Notes under the pieces: generated by a model
What the model was told of the DNA's origin: nothing
The model's input: only the letters and a program-made list of their open reading frames with translations
Database searches by the model: none
From: an uncultured Clostridia bacterium
Lineage (GTDB): Bacteria > Bacillota > Clostridia > Oscillospirales > Ruminococcaceae
Direction of reading: 5' to 3'
Assembly: GCA_944386285.1 (NCBI GenBank)
Contig: CALXAM010000007.1
Location: 20,675 to 84,674 of the forward strand
Length of the DNA: 64,000 bases
Program-made: the position numbers and the translations under genes
Shown: positions 18,701 through 25,379 of the stretch, in pieces
How positions within the stretch are numbered: position 1 is the stretch's first letter
How the letters are laid out: the number at the start of each line of letters is the position of its first letter

Positions 18701-21438
18701 AAACACTCAATATGAAAGATGTCCGTGTTTTCGATTATATTGAGGAAGCAGACGGCAAAAGGAAAGCCATTCTGAACAAAAAGGAAACTGCTATTGCTCA
18801 GTCAAAACAGGAGCTTATTAAGCAAGGTTTTCAGGATTGGGTATGGCGTGATCCTGCAAGACGAGAAAAACTGGTGCGGTTATATAACGAAAAGTTCAAC
18901 TCAATTCGTCCCCGTGAATATGACGGAAGCCACATTGTTTTTAGTGGTATGAATCCTGAAATTGAACTGAGGGAACATCAGAAAAATGCGGTTGCTCACA
19001 TTTTGTATGGCGGTAATACTCTGTTAGCGCACGCAGTCGGCGCAGGAAAGACTTTTGAAATGACTGCCGCTGCAATGGAATCTAAGCGTCTCGGTCTATG
19101 TAATAAATCGCTGTTTGTAGTCCCAAATCACCTGACAGAGCAATGGGCGGCAGAGTTCTTGCAGCTTTACCCTGCGGCGAATATCTTGGTGGCAACGAAA
19201 AAAGATTTTGAAACAAAAAACCGCAAACGCTTCTGCGGCAGAATTGCAACGGGAGACTATGACGCCGTTATTATCGGTCACAGTCAGTTCGAGAAAATCC
19301 CGATGAGCATTGAGCGACAAAAGGCAGTTTTGCAGCAGCAGATTGATGATATTATTGAAGGTATTTCGGATATAAAGAGAAATCGTGGCGACCGTTTTTC
19401 GGTCAAGCAGCTTGAAAAGACTAAGCGTTCCCTTCAAACAAAGTTGGATAAACTTAACGATCAATCAAGAAAAGATGATGTGGTAACCTTTGAAGAACTT
19501 GGTATAGACCGTCTTTTTATCGACGAGTCCCACTACTATAAGAATTTGTACCTTTACACAAAGATGAGAAATGTCGGCGGTATCGCTCAGACAGAGGCTC
19601 AAAAGTCCAGTGATTTGTTTATGAAATGCCGCTATTTGGACGAAATCACCGGAGGTCGTGGCGTGGTTTTTGCTACCGGAACTCCAGTATCCAATTCAAT
19701 GGTAGAACTTTATACTATACAGCGTTATTTGCAGTATGGAACACTTCAGAAACACGATTTGCAGCATTTTGACGCTTGGGCTTCGAGCTTTGGCGAAACA
19801 GTTACAGCAGTAGAACTCACACCTGAAGGAACGGGATACCGAGCCAAAACACGCTTTGCAAAATTCAACAACTTGCCCGAACTGATGGCAATGTTTAAGC
19901 AGGTTGCCGATATAAAGACAAGTGATATGCTCAATCTTCCTGTGCCGGAAGTAGAGTATCATAACATTGCAGTTAAACCTTCACAAGTGCAAAAAGATAT
20001 GGTTGCAGCACTTGGAGAACGAGCAGAAAATATAAGAGGGGGCGGTGTCGATTCCAGTGTTGACAATATGCTCAAGGTAACAAACGACGGGCGTAAACTC
20101 GCACTCGATCAGCGTATGATGAATGAACTGTTACCTGATGAGGAGAACAGCAAAGTAAACGCCTGCGTAAATGAAGTTTATCGTATTTGGGAAGAAAACA
20201 TTGATAAAAAATCAACACAGCTTCTCTTTTGCGATCTCTCCACTCCAAAGGGCGAAAAAGAGTTCTCGGTTTACACAGACATACGAAAAAAACTTATTGA
20301 ACGAGGTATTCCTGAGTCGGAGATTAAATTTATCCACGAAGCAGATAATGAAGCCAAGAAACAGGAGCTTTTTAAGAAGGTGCGTCGTGGCGAAGTGAGA
20401 ATCCTGATGGGCAGCACACAGAAAATGGGGGCAGGTACGAATGTTCAAAACAAGATTATTGCCTCTCACGATCTTGACTGCCCGTGGCGACCTGCCGACT
20501 TGGAACAGCGTGCCGGAAGAACGATCAGACAGGGTAATGAAAATCCAAAGGTTGCTATATATCGGTATGTTACCGAAGGAACTTTTGACGCATATTGTTG
20601 GCAGCTTGTAGAAGGAAAGCAAAAGTTTGCCTCACAGATTATGACGAGCAAATCGCCTGTTCGTTCCTGCGAAGATGTGGACGCTACTGCCCTCTCTTAT
20701 GCTGAAATAAAAATGCTTGCGGCTGAAAATCCGCACATTAAGGAAAAGATGGACTTAGATGTTCATGTGCAGAAACTTCGTCTGCTTAAATCCAATTACC
20801 TTTCTGAAAAGTATGAGTTGGAGGATAAAATTATCAAATACTACCCGAAAACAATCGCTCAAATCAAAGAAACAATAGCAGGTCTTGAGTCCGATATGAA
20901 AATTGCGGTTGAACACCCCAAACCTTTGAACGACAGTTTTGTCGGTATTGAGGTTAAGGGTGTTTTTTATTCCGAAAAAGCAGAAGGCGGACAAAAAATC
21001 ATTGACACCTGCAAGGAAATGACTTCACCCGATCCTATTCCTCTCGGTAAGTACAGAGGTTTTGAATTGGATCTTGCTTTTGATTCAACAGAAAGAGTTT
21101 ATCAGGTGAAGATCAAAGGCAGCCTTTCCCGTTCTGTTTCTTTGGGAACAGACGCTATCGGCAATATTACCCGAATTGATAATGCTATTGAAAAAATTTC
21201 TGAACGATTAGAGGTAAAAAAGCAGGAGCTTTCAACCCTCGAACAGCAATTCGCTACTGCCAAACAAGAGGTTGAGAAACCATTTGATAAAGAGCAGGAA
21301 CTAACCGAAAAAACCAATCGGCTTAATGTACTCAATAGTCTGCTCAATGTAGACAAGCGTGAAAATGAACTTGTTGACAGTGCGCCGGAAGAAGGAGATG
21401 AACCAATAGAGAAAAAACAAAAAGAATATGAGAGATAA
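12733..21438 (+). CDS. Giant DNA methylase-like/SNF2 helicase fusion, 2901 aa
   Basis: The N-terminal 250 residues resemble the ArdC ssDNA-binding region (WQAFL, LLVYAQRPDAT, WVNRGAKGIAVF). Residues about 250-410 are a low-complexity linker that is overprinted by tnpV. A MutS domain I-like segment lies near 895-985 (LLYQLGDFYEAYGNDA). A methyltransferase fold follows, with motif I EPSCGIGNF at 1427 and NVPFGD at 1491 in place of NPPY. A SNF2-type helicase has Walker A Lys2106 in AVGAGKT, DESH at 2264-2267, ATGTPVSNS and QRAGRTIRQG at 2592. Such polyvalent proteins are typical of Tn1549-like ICEs and are thought to protect or process DNA on entry into the recipient. The altered methylase motif IV leaves catalysis in doubt. 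Residues about 1000-1290 look like an inserted domain. Confidence 0.9.
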   Translation: MARKYDLISEMYRRTCNAVTADVQNWQAFLRCACRNYKLRFDEQLLVYAQRPDATAVLEIERWNNSFGRWVNRGAKGIAVFEDADRKNQRLIHYFDVSDTHENRYSRPVPIWQMRSEYMQEVIETLENTFGELENKDSIVQAVLSAAKNAVEDNIPDYLNDLLYYVDDSFLFGLEEDMISAMYKTVITNSVAYMMMVRLGIDTELYFEAEDFSKIANFNTPETLNALGIATSDIAEMGLGEIARTVLALDKQNRIIADNSRTEYNKGENKTERSFDNERNHIHNAGRLQPAELNNAGTAGGDFGQIRSDEEEISQGTPQNPLLQSSDELHADGAFGGNGRNSTQTGRNSYEEDGGAGGLDREPESNQYDEMGTGNEQSQEQSSGDRESGGNLRLDYYDREHEDKSLPFFGTDDTIREILGTTPHLKASKDEIRAFFENNPDNTVRTEYIKGIFNNDYTEVILNDGRRAGYKTYQNVLQLWEGSYPSRTKQSFYDWGVIAQHFEAMRLLGELYDTMKPLPSVNGQLNFMDMQAEEKTSAFSFSQEIIDTVLTRGSGVAEGKFRIYEQFEKSLSTKENIDFLKDEYGWGGSYPVIIGTGIDEQHDGKGITISKGIGDGKPYINLNWNQVEKRISELIKIDRYLNPKEKEIYPQWLAKQEERRAELAEKQKNREILSSAPPEKEEAKEEINIVEWQRRQPKYEYHLGDTVYIGADEYEILSFDENSVKLYDTQFPLLNKEINRDEFDRRVKENPMNDHLKVKELLPEEKTDEAPAFDIGMGYLGNGLTVWNRAVEENGDYQNIAHISSEGEIRYYVDGLPEDVVTRIEQAAAQEQQKALFAASYQVGDKVYLDGKPFEITRVDDWNVELMDRSVQNPQPRLERKDSFVKLVQQNEHNSRFTEAYREYSELKNENPDSILLYQLGDFYEAYGNDAQTIGEALEMNLTSRSIGNNQTVSLCGLPSQSLETYMNMLLDRGFDVAISSLENGERMTHNIVSTNKEDPVQSQPVGRINYLHTDGTIRESIEYTSPYQFEKDIKEESLYGVPMSVDVYADKNGNTIDQTFLYECDPPLKGINVIAYPFIQRTLAERLVSFYKDIDFYDYQDSLEVGDTDEDAVQKVDSELGSYTSVSSMMDSISSFTDEGDLSDEQLSEVIGLYNELLALIQKEPLWNAKRIIDDFCKYEYEREEGADYSDLSNVEIAYTTTEDDKHQIQARVNLLAFKIETLVDGNIVRSEQFSSLEDMTERGLLNLSFDELVFLSDEEIESVEKESTEQETSEKSELLSPDFNQRKRSRVQSFDLHSDIPMSERHTFDLASHEVPEAGKKERFRRNMEAINVLKECELENRFATPEEQEILSQYVGWGGIPEAFDENNSSWADEFIELYTALSPDEYESARASTLTAFYTPPVVISSIYKAMEQMGFREGNILEPSCGIGNFIGMLPDSMQNVKMYGVEIDRVSAGIAQQLYQKNSIAAQPFEKVNLPDSFFDAVIGNVPFGDIRINDRRYNKHNFLIHDYFFAKCLDKLRPGGVMALITSKGTMDKENPAIRKYIAQRADLLGAIRLPNNTFKGNAGTEVVSDILILQKRDRLIDLEPEWVHLNTNENGVKMNSYFVDHPEMVLGEWKTVSGRFGDEDTVVPYENADLSQLLGEAISNIHAEITDYEVDEELSEEDNSIPADPQVRNFSYTIVDDKIYYRENSRMTPVECSATAESRIKGMIAIRDSIRSLIEIQTLDYPDWEIEKEQQKLNELYDTFSKKYGLINSRANVSAFSQDSSFSLLSALEVLDENGELERKADMFTKRTIKPHTPVTSVDTASEALAVSMGEKAQIDMEYMCSLTGKTEQEIYQELKGIIFLNPMYGYGNSTENQYVMADEYLSGNVREKLAWARKCAEVYPEDYQVNVEALEKVQPKDLNASEIFVQLGSTWLPEEIAQQFMYELLDTPMYARWNIKVHYSKLTGEWNVEGKSYDSNNLKAYNTYGTKRVNAYKIIEETLNMKDVRVFDYIEEADGKRKAILNKKETAIAQSKQELIKQGFQDWVWRDPARREKLVRLYNEKFNSIRPREYDGSHIVFSGMNPEIELREHQKNAVAHILYGGNTLLAHAVGAGKTFEMTAAAMESKRLGLCNKSLFVVPNHLTEQWAAEFLQLYPAANILVATKKDFETKNRKRFCGRIATGDYDAVIIGHSQFEKIPMSIERQKAVLQQQIDDIIEGISDIKRNRGDRFSVKQLEKTKRSLQTKLDKLNDQSRKDDVVTFEELGIDRLFIDESHYYKNLYLYTKMRNVGGIAQTEAQKSSDLFMKCRYLDEITGGRGVVFATGTPVSNSMVELYTIQRYLQYGTLQKHDLQHFDAWASSFGETVTAVELTPEGTGYRAKTRFAKFNNLPELMAMFKQVADIKTSDMLNLPVPEVEYHNIAVKPSQVQKDMVAALGERAENIRGGGVDSSVDNMLKVTNDGRKLALDQRMMNELLPDEENSKVNACVNEVYRIWEENIDKKSTQLLFCDLSTPKGEKEFSVYTDIRKKLIERGIPESEIKFIHEADNEAKKQELFKKVRRGEVRILMGSTQKMGAGTNVQNKIIASHDLDCPWRPADLEQRAGRTIRQGNENPKVAIYRYVTEGTFDAYCWQLVEGKQKFASQIMTSKSPVRSCEDVDATALSYAEIKMLAAENPHIKEKMDLDVHVQKLRLLKSNYLSEKYELEDKIIKYYPKTIAQIKETIAGLESDMKIAVEHPKPLNDSFVGIEVKGVFYSEKAEGGQKIIDTCKEMTSPDPIPLGKYRGFELDLAFDSTERVYQVKIKGSLSRSVSLGTDAIGNITRIDNAIEKISERLEVKKQELSTLEQQFATAKQEVEKPFDKEQELTEKTNRLNVLNSLLNVDKRENELVDSAPEEGDEPIEKKQKEYER
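13562..13915 (+). CDS. tnpV: TnpV-like protein overprinted inside the helicase gene
   Basis: An out-of-frame gene wholly inside the methylase-helicase gene. ATG 13562 has a perfect AAAGGAG (13547-13553) eight bases upstream. The 117-aa product MSEITYTMQGDYNLPNL ... GRYAQMRRKFLKEHH ... MMKWVQGMNNLRNRVQEIV matches the TnpV family known from Clostridial transposons and ICEs, as far as I can judge by memory. The helicase frame over the same bases is low in complexity (Asn, Gly, Glu, Ser rich), so tnpV is probably the constrained frame and the helicase linker the free one. TnpV function is not established. Confidence 0.8.
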   Translation: MSEITYTMQGDYNLPNLTMPEQPEVTLGRYAQMRRKFLKEHHKIRYYNLLTSCTLTEHLAETEETALRLEETLMKKMAVQEGLTESLKATNMMKWVQGMNNLRNRVQEIVKAEVIFA

Positions 21439-21443
21439 CTTTG

Positions 21444-21466
21444 CGGTATGGGAATAATCCCATACC
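21444..21466 (+). terminator. Perfect hairpin after the helicase gene
   Basis: A 9-bp perfect stem (21444-21452 with 21458-21466) without a T-run. It may work as a weak terminator or an RNA 3' end stabiliser. Confidence 0.45.
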
Positions 21467-21511
21467 GTCCTTACATACCACGATAATGTGGAAAAAGATA
21501 CAATGTTGTGG

Positions 21512-21517
21512 TATAAT
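21512..21517 (+). promoter_or_regulatory. Likely -10 box for the gene at 21583
   Basis: A perfect TATAAT at 21512-21517 in the gap after the helicase hairpin, with no good -35 at 17 bp. It supports separate transcription of the inserted gene. Confidence 0.45.
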
Positions 21518-21582
21518 TATTTAAAATGACAATGAGTTTATTTTATCAAAAATATATCTTATTCAGAAGAGGAAGATTTACT

Positions 21583-22296
21583 ATGGAACCTAAGCACAAT
21601 TTAACTGATATAAGCAATGCTCTTGCCAAAGTTATGGATAACCCAATTGCAAATCTCATTCGATCTGGTACTATTGGTGTATTGGGAACATTAAATCCGA
21701 TTGCTGGAGTTCTTGCTGAAATTGGTAACGATTTATTATCTAATTATGATACTTTTAAGTTTAGCCTTTTGTTAAAAGGACTTTCATCTGAATCCAATAT
21801 GGAAAAAAGATTGAATGAACTCTATAATTATGTAAATGCAAGTCCAGAAAAAGCAGTTATTGTGGCTAATCTGTTCAGAAAAACTATTATTTCAGAATGC
21901 CCAAAAGTTTGCGTTATTTATGGTCTGATACTTGCGGCTCATTTAGAAAATAATACGGAATTTACACAAGACGAACTGATTGTATGCAAAGCTTTGGAAA
22001 ATGCTACTGAATATGATCTAAATAATTTCAAGACAATTATGGAAAAGTATCTTAAGTTGGACTCCAATGAAAAAAGGATAATCTTTCCGAAAGATTTTCC
22101 TGATTTGAATGAGTTTACTATTACTTGCGATTGGGGTGTATATAACAGGATTTTTCTTCTTCGTAGCCTTCAATGGGGAGGAATGAGAGATACTACTTCA
22201 GCAATCTATACAAATTATTATGAGACAAAACCTGCATCAGTGCTTATGAATTACATTGAAAAAGCAACTCAGATATGGAATTATGGAGAGAATTAA
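21583..22296 (+). CDS. Unrecognised cargo protein, 237 aa
   Basis: Start chosen at ATG 21583 (MEPKHNLTDISN) with AGAGGAAG upstream; a further in-frame ATG at 21526 lies only about nine bases after the TATAAT box, so it would be nearly leaderless. The N-terminal third has a Gly-rich amphipathic stretch (PIANLIRSGTIGVLGTLNPIAGVLAEIGNDLL) like a membrane-active or oligomerising helix pair. The rest is helical and ends with aromatic residues. It is more AT-rich than its neighbours and has its own -10 box and terminator between two conserved backbone genes, so it looks like a single-gene cargo insertion. A defence or abortive-infection role is possible but unsupported by any motif. Confidence 0.65.
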   Translation: MEPKHNLTDISNALAKVMDNPIANLIRSGTIGVLGTLNPIAGVLAEIGNDLLSNYDTFKFSLLLKGLSSESNMEKRLNELYNYVNASPEKAVIVANLFRKTIISECPKVCVIYGLILAAHLENNTEFTQDELIVCKALENATEYDLNNFKTIMEKYLKLDSNEKRIIFPKDFPDLNEFTITCDWGVYNRIFLLRSLQWGGMRDTTSAIYTNYYETKPASVLMNYIEKATQIWNYGEN

Positions 22297-22331
22297 TCGT
22301 TCCGTTTTGTTATGAAATAAAATTACATTAC

Positions 22332-22377
22332 ATAGCCGCTTGGTTTTTATAAAAAATCAGGCGGCTATATTTTTGTT
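22332..22377 (+). terminator. Rho-independent terminator after the cargo gene
   Basis: A long stem (ATAGCCGC arm at 22332 pairing with GCGGCTAT ending at 22368, A/T-rich upper part with G-U pairs) and TTTTTG tail. The next ribosome site AAGGAGGTG follows directly. Confidence 0.85.
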
Positions 22378-22394
22378 TAAGGAGGTGTTCGCTT

Positions 22395-22724
22395 ATGGGC
22401 GAAACAAACTACAATGACCTGCTCTACGACAAGATGAAAGCCGAGCAGGATAAGTACAGGGAGTGGCTGCTCTCACAGCCGCCGGAGGAATTTCTGAATC
22501 ATACTTACGAGTACACGATAAGAGAAGATATTATGATGTGTATGGAAGAATTAGATCTTTCTCCGAAACAGGCAAAGGCTTTGCTTCGCTCCCCTTGCCC
22601 TCTTGATGATGTGTATAAAGAGTTCAAAGACAGAGAGGTCGAGCATATGGATACCATTCGAGATTCCATTGAAACAAGGGCAAATGATGTAATTAAACGA
22701 GATAAAAACAGAGAAAGCAGGTGA
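22395..22724 (+). CDS. DUF3848-like ICE protein
   Basis: A 109-aa protein starting at ATG 22395 after AAGGAGGTG. The pattern YDKMKAEQDKYREWLL, EYTIREDIMMCME and LSPKQAKALLRSPCPLDDVY matches the DUF3848 family of Tn1549-type ICEs. It is helical, cytoplasmic and of unknown function, and the end is charged (DKNRESR). First gene of the cluster leading to the toprim protein; four bases separate it from the next gene. Confidence 0.8.
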   Translation: MGETNYNDLLYDKMKAEQDKYREWLLSQPPEEFLNHTYEYTIREDIMMCMEELDLSPKQAKALLRSPCPLDDVYKEFKDREVEHMDTIRDSIETRANDVIKRDKNRESR

Positions 22725-22728
22725 AGAA

Positions 22729-23052
22729 ATGGCGCATAAATTAAAAACTATCCGTGCGGATATGTTGGTGCTGAGGTGCCAACTTGAAAGGGAACTAATC
22801 CGATATGTAAAGAGGTATCTCGCTCAGCCACGCACAACAATAATTACAGAGGACAAACAGTTTGCCTTTATGTGCGAACTGTACGACTATGTAGAAAATA
22901 CAGAGTTTTCTCCTGAAATGGTAAGCTCCCTTATGAAAACAAAAAATGTTTTGGAACTGTCTTGGGATATGTGGATAGATGATTGTCTCTTGGAAGATTG
23001 CGAAGATTCCATTGAAAGAGTGGCGGAACTCTTGAAGAAAGGAAAAATATGA
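22729..23052 (+). CDS. Hypothetical ICE protein, 107 aa
   Basis: Small helical protein starting at ATG 22729. It has a basic N-terminal half (KLKTIRADMLVLRCQLERELIRYVKRYL) and an acidic C-terminal half with WDMWIDDCLLEDCEDS. The gap to the next ATG is one base, so it is translated with the toprim gene. No family recognised. Confidence 0.7.
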   Translation: MAHKLKTIRADMLVLRCQLERELIRYVKRYLAQPRTTIITEDKQFAFMCELYDYVENTEFSPEMVSSLMKTKNVLELSWDMWIDDCLLEDCEDSIERVAELLKKGKI

Positions 23053-23053
23053 T

Positions 23054-24010
23054 ATGGCATATATCGAGCCGGAAGTAATTGAACAGGCTCGGCAGATTAA
23101 CCTTTTAACCTATTTGCAAAACTGTGAGCCGCACGAGCTTGTGCGTCTTTCAGGCAACAGTTACACTACTCGTACCCACGACAGCTTAAAGATTTCAAAC
23201 GGCAAATGGATGTGGTGGTCGCAAAGTATAGGCGGTGCAAGTGCCCTTGACTATTTGGTAAAAGTCAAGGGCGTTTCTTTTGTAGAAGCAGTCGAAACCC
23301 TAATGGGAAAAGCTGCGGTTATGCCTACTCTTACCGTTAAACCGAAGCAGAAAGATAAGCCAAAAGTTTTGCTTCTGCCCGAAAAAAGCAAAACAACCGA
23401 TAAAATCCGTGATTACCTTTTCAGCAGAGGGATAGACCAATCCATTACCGAAGAATGTATCAAAAAAGGAATTATCTTCGAGAGCTTACCGTATCACAAC
23501 CTTGTTTTTGTGGGCTTAGATGAAAAACAGAAGCCGAGATATGCTGCGTATCGCACAACAAACAACCGCCGAATTTTAGGTGATTGTTCAGGCAGCGATA
23601 AGCACTATTCTTTTCGGATAGCTGACAGCAAGAGTGAAGAAGTACACTTGTTTGAATGTGCTATTGACCTTCTCTCCTACGCTACGCTCACAAAGTTATC
23701 GGGTAAAGATTGGCGTAAGGATAACCTTATTTCGCTTGCAGGAGTTTATCTCCCTAAAGAAAAAATAGAGGAAAGCACTACTCCGGCAGCCGTTGTTAAG
23801 TATCTTGAAGAAAGACCGGATATTCAAAAAATTCATATCCATTTCGACAACGATAATGCGGGAAGAAAAGCAGCTAAAACCTTGAAGATAATTTTGCCAA
23901 AGAGGTATGAAATTCTTGATGAGCCGCCGAAAAAAGGCAAGGACTACAATGATTACCTCTGTATTCAGTTAGGAATATATAAATCAAAAGAAAGGAGTTT
24001 TGAAAGATGA
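23054..24010 (+). CDS. DUF3991/toprim domain protein (primase-like)
   Basis: A 318-aa protein. Residues 1-100 match the DUF3991 region that precedes a toprim fold (RTHDSLKISNGKWMWWSQ, GGASALDYLVKV), related to the CHC2/DnaG zinc-finger area but lacking its cysteines. The toprim domain shows HLFECAIDLLSYA with the catalytic-type Glu and IHFDNDNAGRKAA with the DxDxxG acidic cluster. The family is thought to aid priming or processing of the transferred strand. The last codons overlap the next start (ATGA type). Confidence 0.85.
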   Translation: MAYIEPEVIEQARQINLLTYLQNCEPHELVRLSGNSYTTRTHDSLKISNGKWMWWSQSIGGASALDYLVKVKGVSFVEAVETLMGKAAVMPTLTVKPKQKDKPKVLLLPEKSKTTDKIRDYLFSRGIDQSITEECIKKGIIFESLPYHNLVFVGLDEKQKPRYAAYRTTNNRRILGDCSGSDKHYSFRIADSKSEEVHLFECAIDLLSYATLTKLSGKDWRKDNLISLAGVYLPKEKIEESTTPAAVVKYLEERPDIQKIHIHFDNDNAGRKAAKTLKIILPKRYEILDEPPKKGKDYNDYLCIQLGIYKSKERSFER

Positions 24011-24774
24011 ATATACGAATTTATCAGATCAGTATGAAGCGTGACACCAACAATGTCGCCTTTATGAATTACGAGAGTCTGCCGAAATTTCAGGGCAGTT
24101 CTGATATTGACAGCAGCATTTACGATAAAGTTTTTGAGGGTGAGGTTAACTGTAAAAACCTTGAAGAAGTATATCAGATGTTTAATCTGAATCACCCTGA
24201 TGGGTACAAAGCCCGTTCTCTTTCGGTGTCTGATGTCGTTGAGGTAAGAGAAAGCGAGAATGTCTCGGACGGATTTTATTTCTGCGACAGCTTCGGATTC
24301 AAAAATGTTTCATTTCATTCAGAAAAATGCGGCGTCGGAGACAAACTGAATGAAGCGTCAAAAAAGATAAATGTCTTGCTTGTAGAGCCGGGTAAATATC
24401 CGAAAATGATTGCGATTGATGACAATTTGGAGGCAATGCAGTCCCTTGTCGGCGGGTATATTGAGGAATATATGCCTTTTGAAGATGAGGTTGCTTTGAT
24501 CTGCAATGAGGAGGGAAAAATGAGTGGCTTGCCTTTAAACCGTGCCATTTATTCAGAGCCGACTGAAGAAACAAAGCGTGAAATGATCGATATTATCGCA
24601 GGAAAATTCTTTATCTGTTATGCACCGATTGAAAGCGAAAAGTTTGAAAGTTTACCCAACGAACTGGCGAAGAAATACGCAGCCAAGTTCAAATATCCGG
24701 AACGCTTTATTAGAGGGAACGGAAACATTGTTGCCGTTCCTTACAAACCTAAAGACAGAGAACAGGAAAGATAA
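24007..24774 (+). CDS. YodL/DUF3846 domain protein
   Basis: A 255-aa protein with two domains: an N-terminal YodL-like part (IRIYQISMKRD, FMNYESLPKF, ARSLSVSDVVEV, GFYFCDSFGF) and a C-terminal DUF3846-like part (IDDNLEAMQSLVGGYIEEY, ALICNEEGKMSGLPLNRAI, GKFFICYAPI). Both are common in ICE and plasmid proteins of Clostridia, function unknown, probably acting in the recipient cell. It ends KDREQER. It overlaps the toprim gene by four bases, and the likely oriT begins about 50 bp downstream. Confidence 0.82.
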   Translation: MNIRIYQISMKRDTNNVAFMNYESLPKFQGSSDIDSSIYDKVFEGEVNCKNLEEVYQMFNLNHPDGYKARSLSVSDVVEVRESENVSDGFYFCDSFGFKNVSFHSEKCGVGDKLNEASKKINVLLVEPGKYPKMIAIDDNLEAMQSLVGGYIEEYMPFEDEVALICNEEGKMSGLPLNRAIYSEPTEETKREMIDIIAGKFFICYAPIESEKFESLPNELAKKYAAKFKYPERFIRGNGNIVAVPYKPKDREQER

Positions 24775-24823
24775 TATCTCCAAACGGGGCAACCGAAAAA
24801 GTCTGTATTATCTTGGCGAGCAG

Positions 24824-24885
24824 ACTGTTTGTATCCCCACGGGCTTCAAACAGTAAAACTCGTTAGGGGTTTCCCCTAATACCCC
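24824..24885. other. Probable origin of transfer (oriT)
   Basis: The gap ahead of the mobC-relaxase genes has two inverted repeats. ACTGTTTG at 24824-24831 pairs with CAAACAGT at 24847-24854 across a 15-nt spacer. TTAGGGG at 24863-24869 pairs with CCCCTAA at 24873-24879, and TACCCC follows. Position and structure fit oriT regions of relaxases of this type. The nick site cannot be assigned from sequence alone. Confidence 0.55.
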
Positions 24886-24909
24886 ATTATCAAGAAAGGA
24901 TTTTTTACT

Positions 24910-25041
24910 ATGCACGAATTTATATTTTTTACGATAGGCTTTTTGCTCGGCGGCATTGCCGGTATTACGACAATGTGCCTTGTTCAAATCAATCATATTC
25001 GAAGCAGTCAAAATTCAAAAAAGGAGAATGATGAAAAGTGA
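24910..25041 (+). CDS. Small DUF3789-like membrane protein
   Basis: A 43-aa protein: one transmembrane helix (FIFFTIGFLLGGIAGITTMCLVQ) and a short basic/acidic tail. The G-x-T-T-M-C-L-x-Q pattern matches the DUF3789 proteins found beside mobC in Tn1549-type elements. AAAGGA lies upstream. The stop overlaps the mobC GTG start (GTGA), so the two are coupled. Role unknown; membrane placement of the relaxosome is a possibility. Confidence 0.75.
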   Translation: MHEFIFFTIGFLLGGIAGITTMCLVQINHIRSSQNSKKENDEK

Positions 25042-25379
25042 GAAAACGAAATATAGATAAACACATTTGGTTAGATCGTCAGGAAGCACAGGACTTGCAG
25101 AAAAAAGCAAAAAAAGCTTGCCTTACAGAAGCAGCTTTGATCCGCTTGTTGATTCGTGGTTACGAGCCGAGAGAAAAACCGGACGAAAAATTTTACGACA
25201 CTATGAGGGAGCTTTCCTCTATCGGCAACAATATCAATCAGCTTGCGATTAAGGCAAATGCACTCGGCTTTGTTGATTCACAAATGCTAAAAAACGAAGC
25301 ACTCAGATGGCATAAGTTGCAGGCAGCAATCGAGCGTGAGTTTTTGCGTCCTGAAAAAAGCGGATTGAAATGGCAGTAA
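25038..25379 (+). CDS. mobC: MobC-like relaxosome protein
   Basis: A 113-aa protein with an N-terminal ribbon-helix-helix DNA-binding part (KHIWLDRQEAQDLQKKAKKA, EAALIRLLIRGY) and the MobC hallmark ELSSIGNNINQLAIKANALG. It binds oriT and helps the relaxase nick DNA. GTG start at 25038, preceded by AAAAGGAGAATG. It overlaps the relaxase gene by ten bases. Confidence 0.9.
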   Translation: MRKRNIDKHIWLDRQEAQDLQKKAKKACLTEAALIRLLIRGYEPREKPDEKFYDTMRELSSIGNNINQLAIKANALGFVDSQMLKNEALRWHKLQAAIEREFLRPEKSGLKWQ

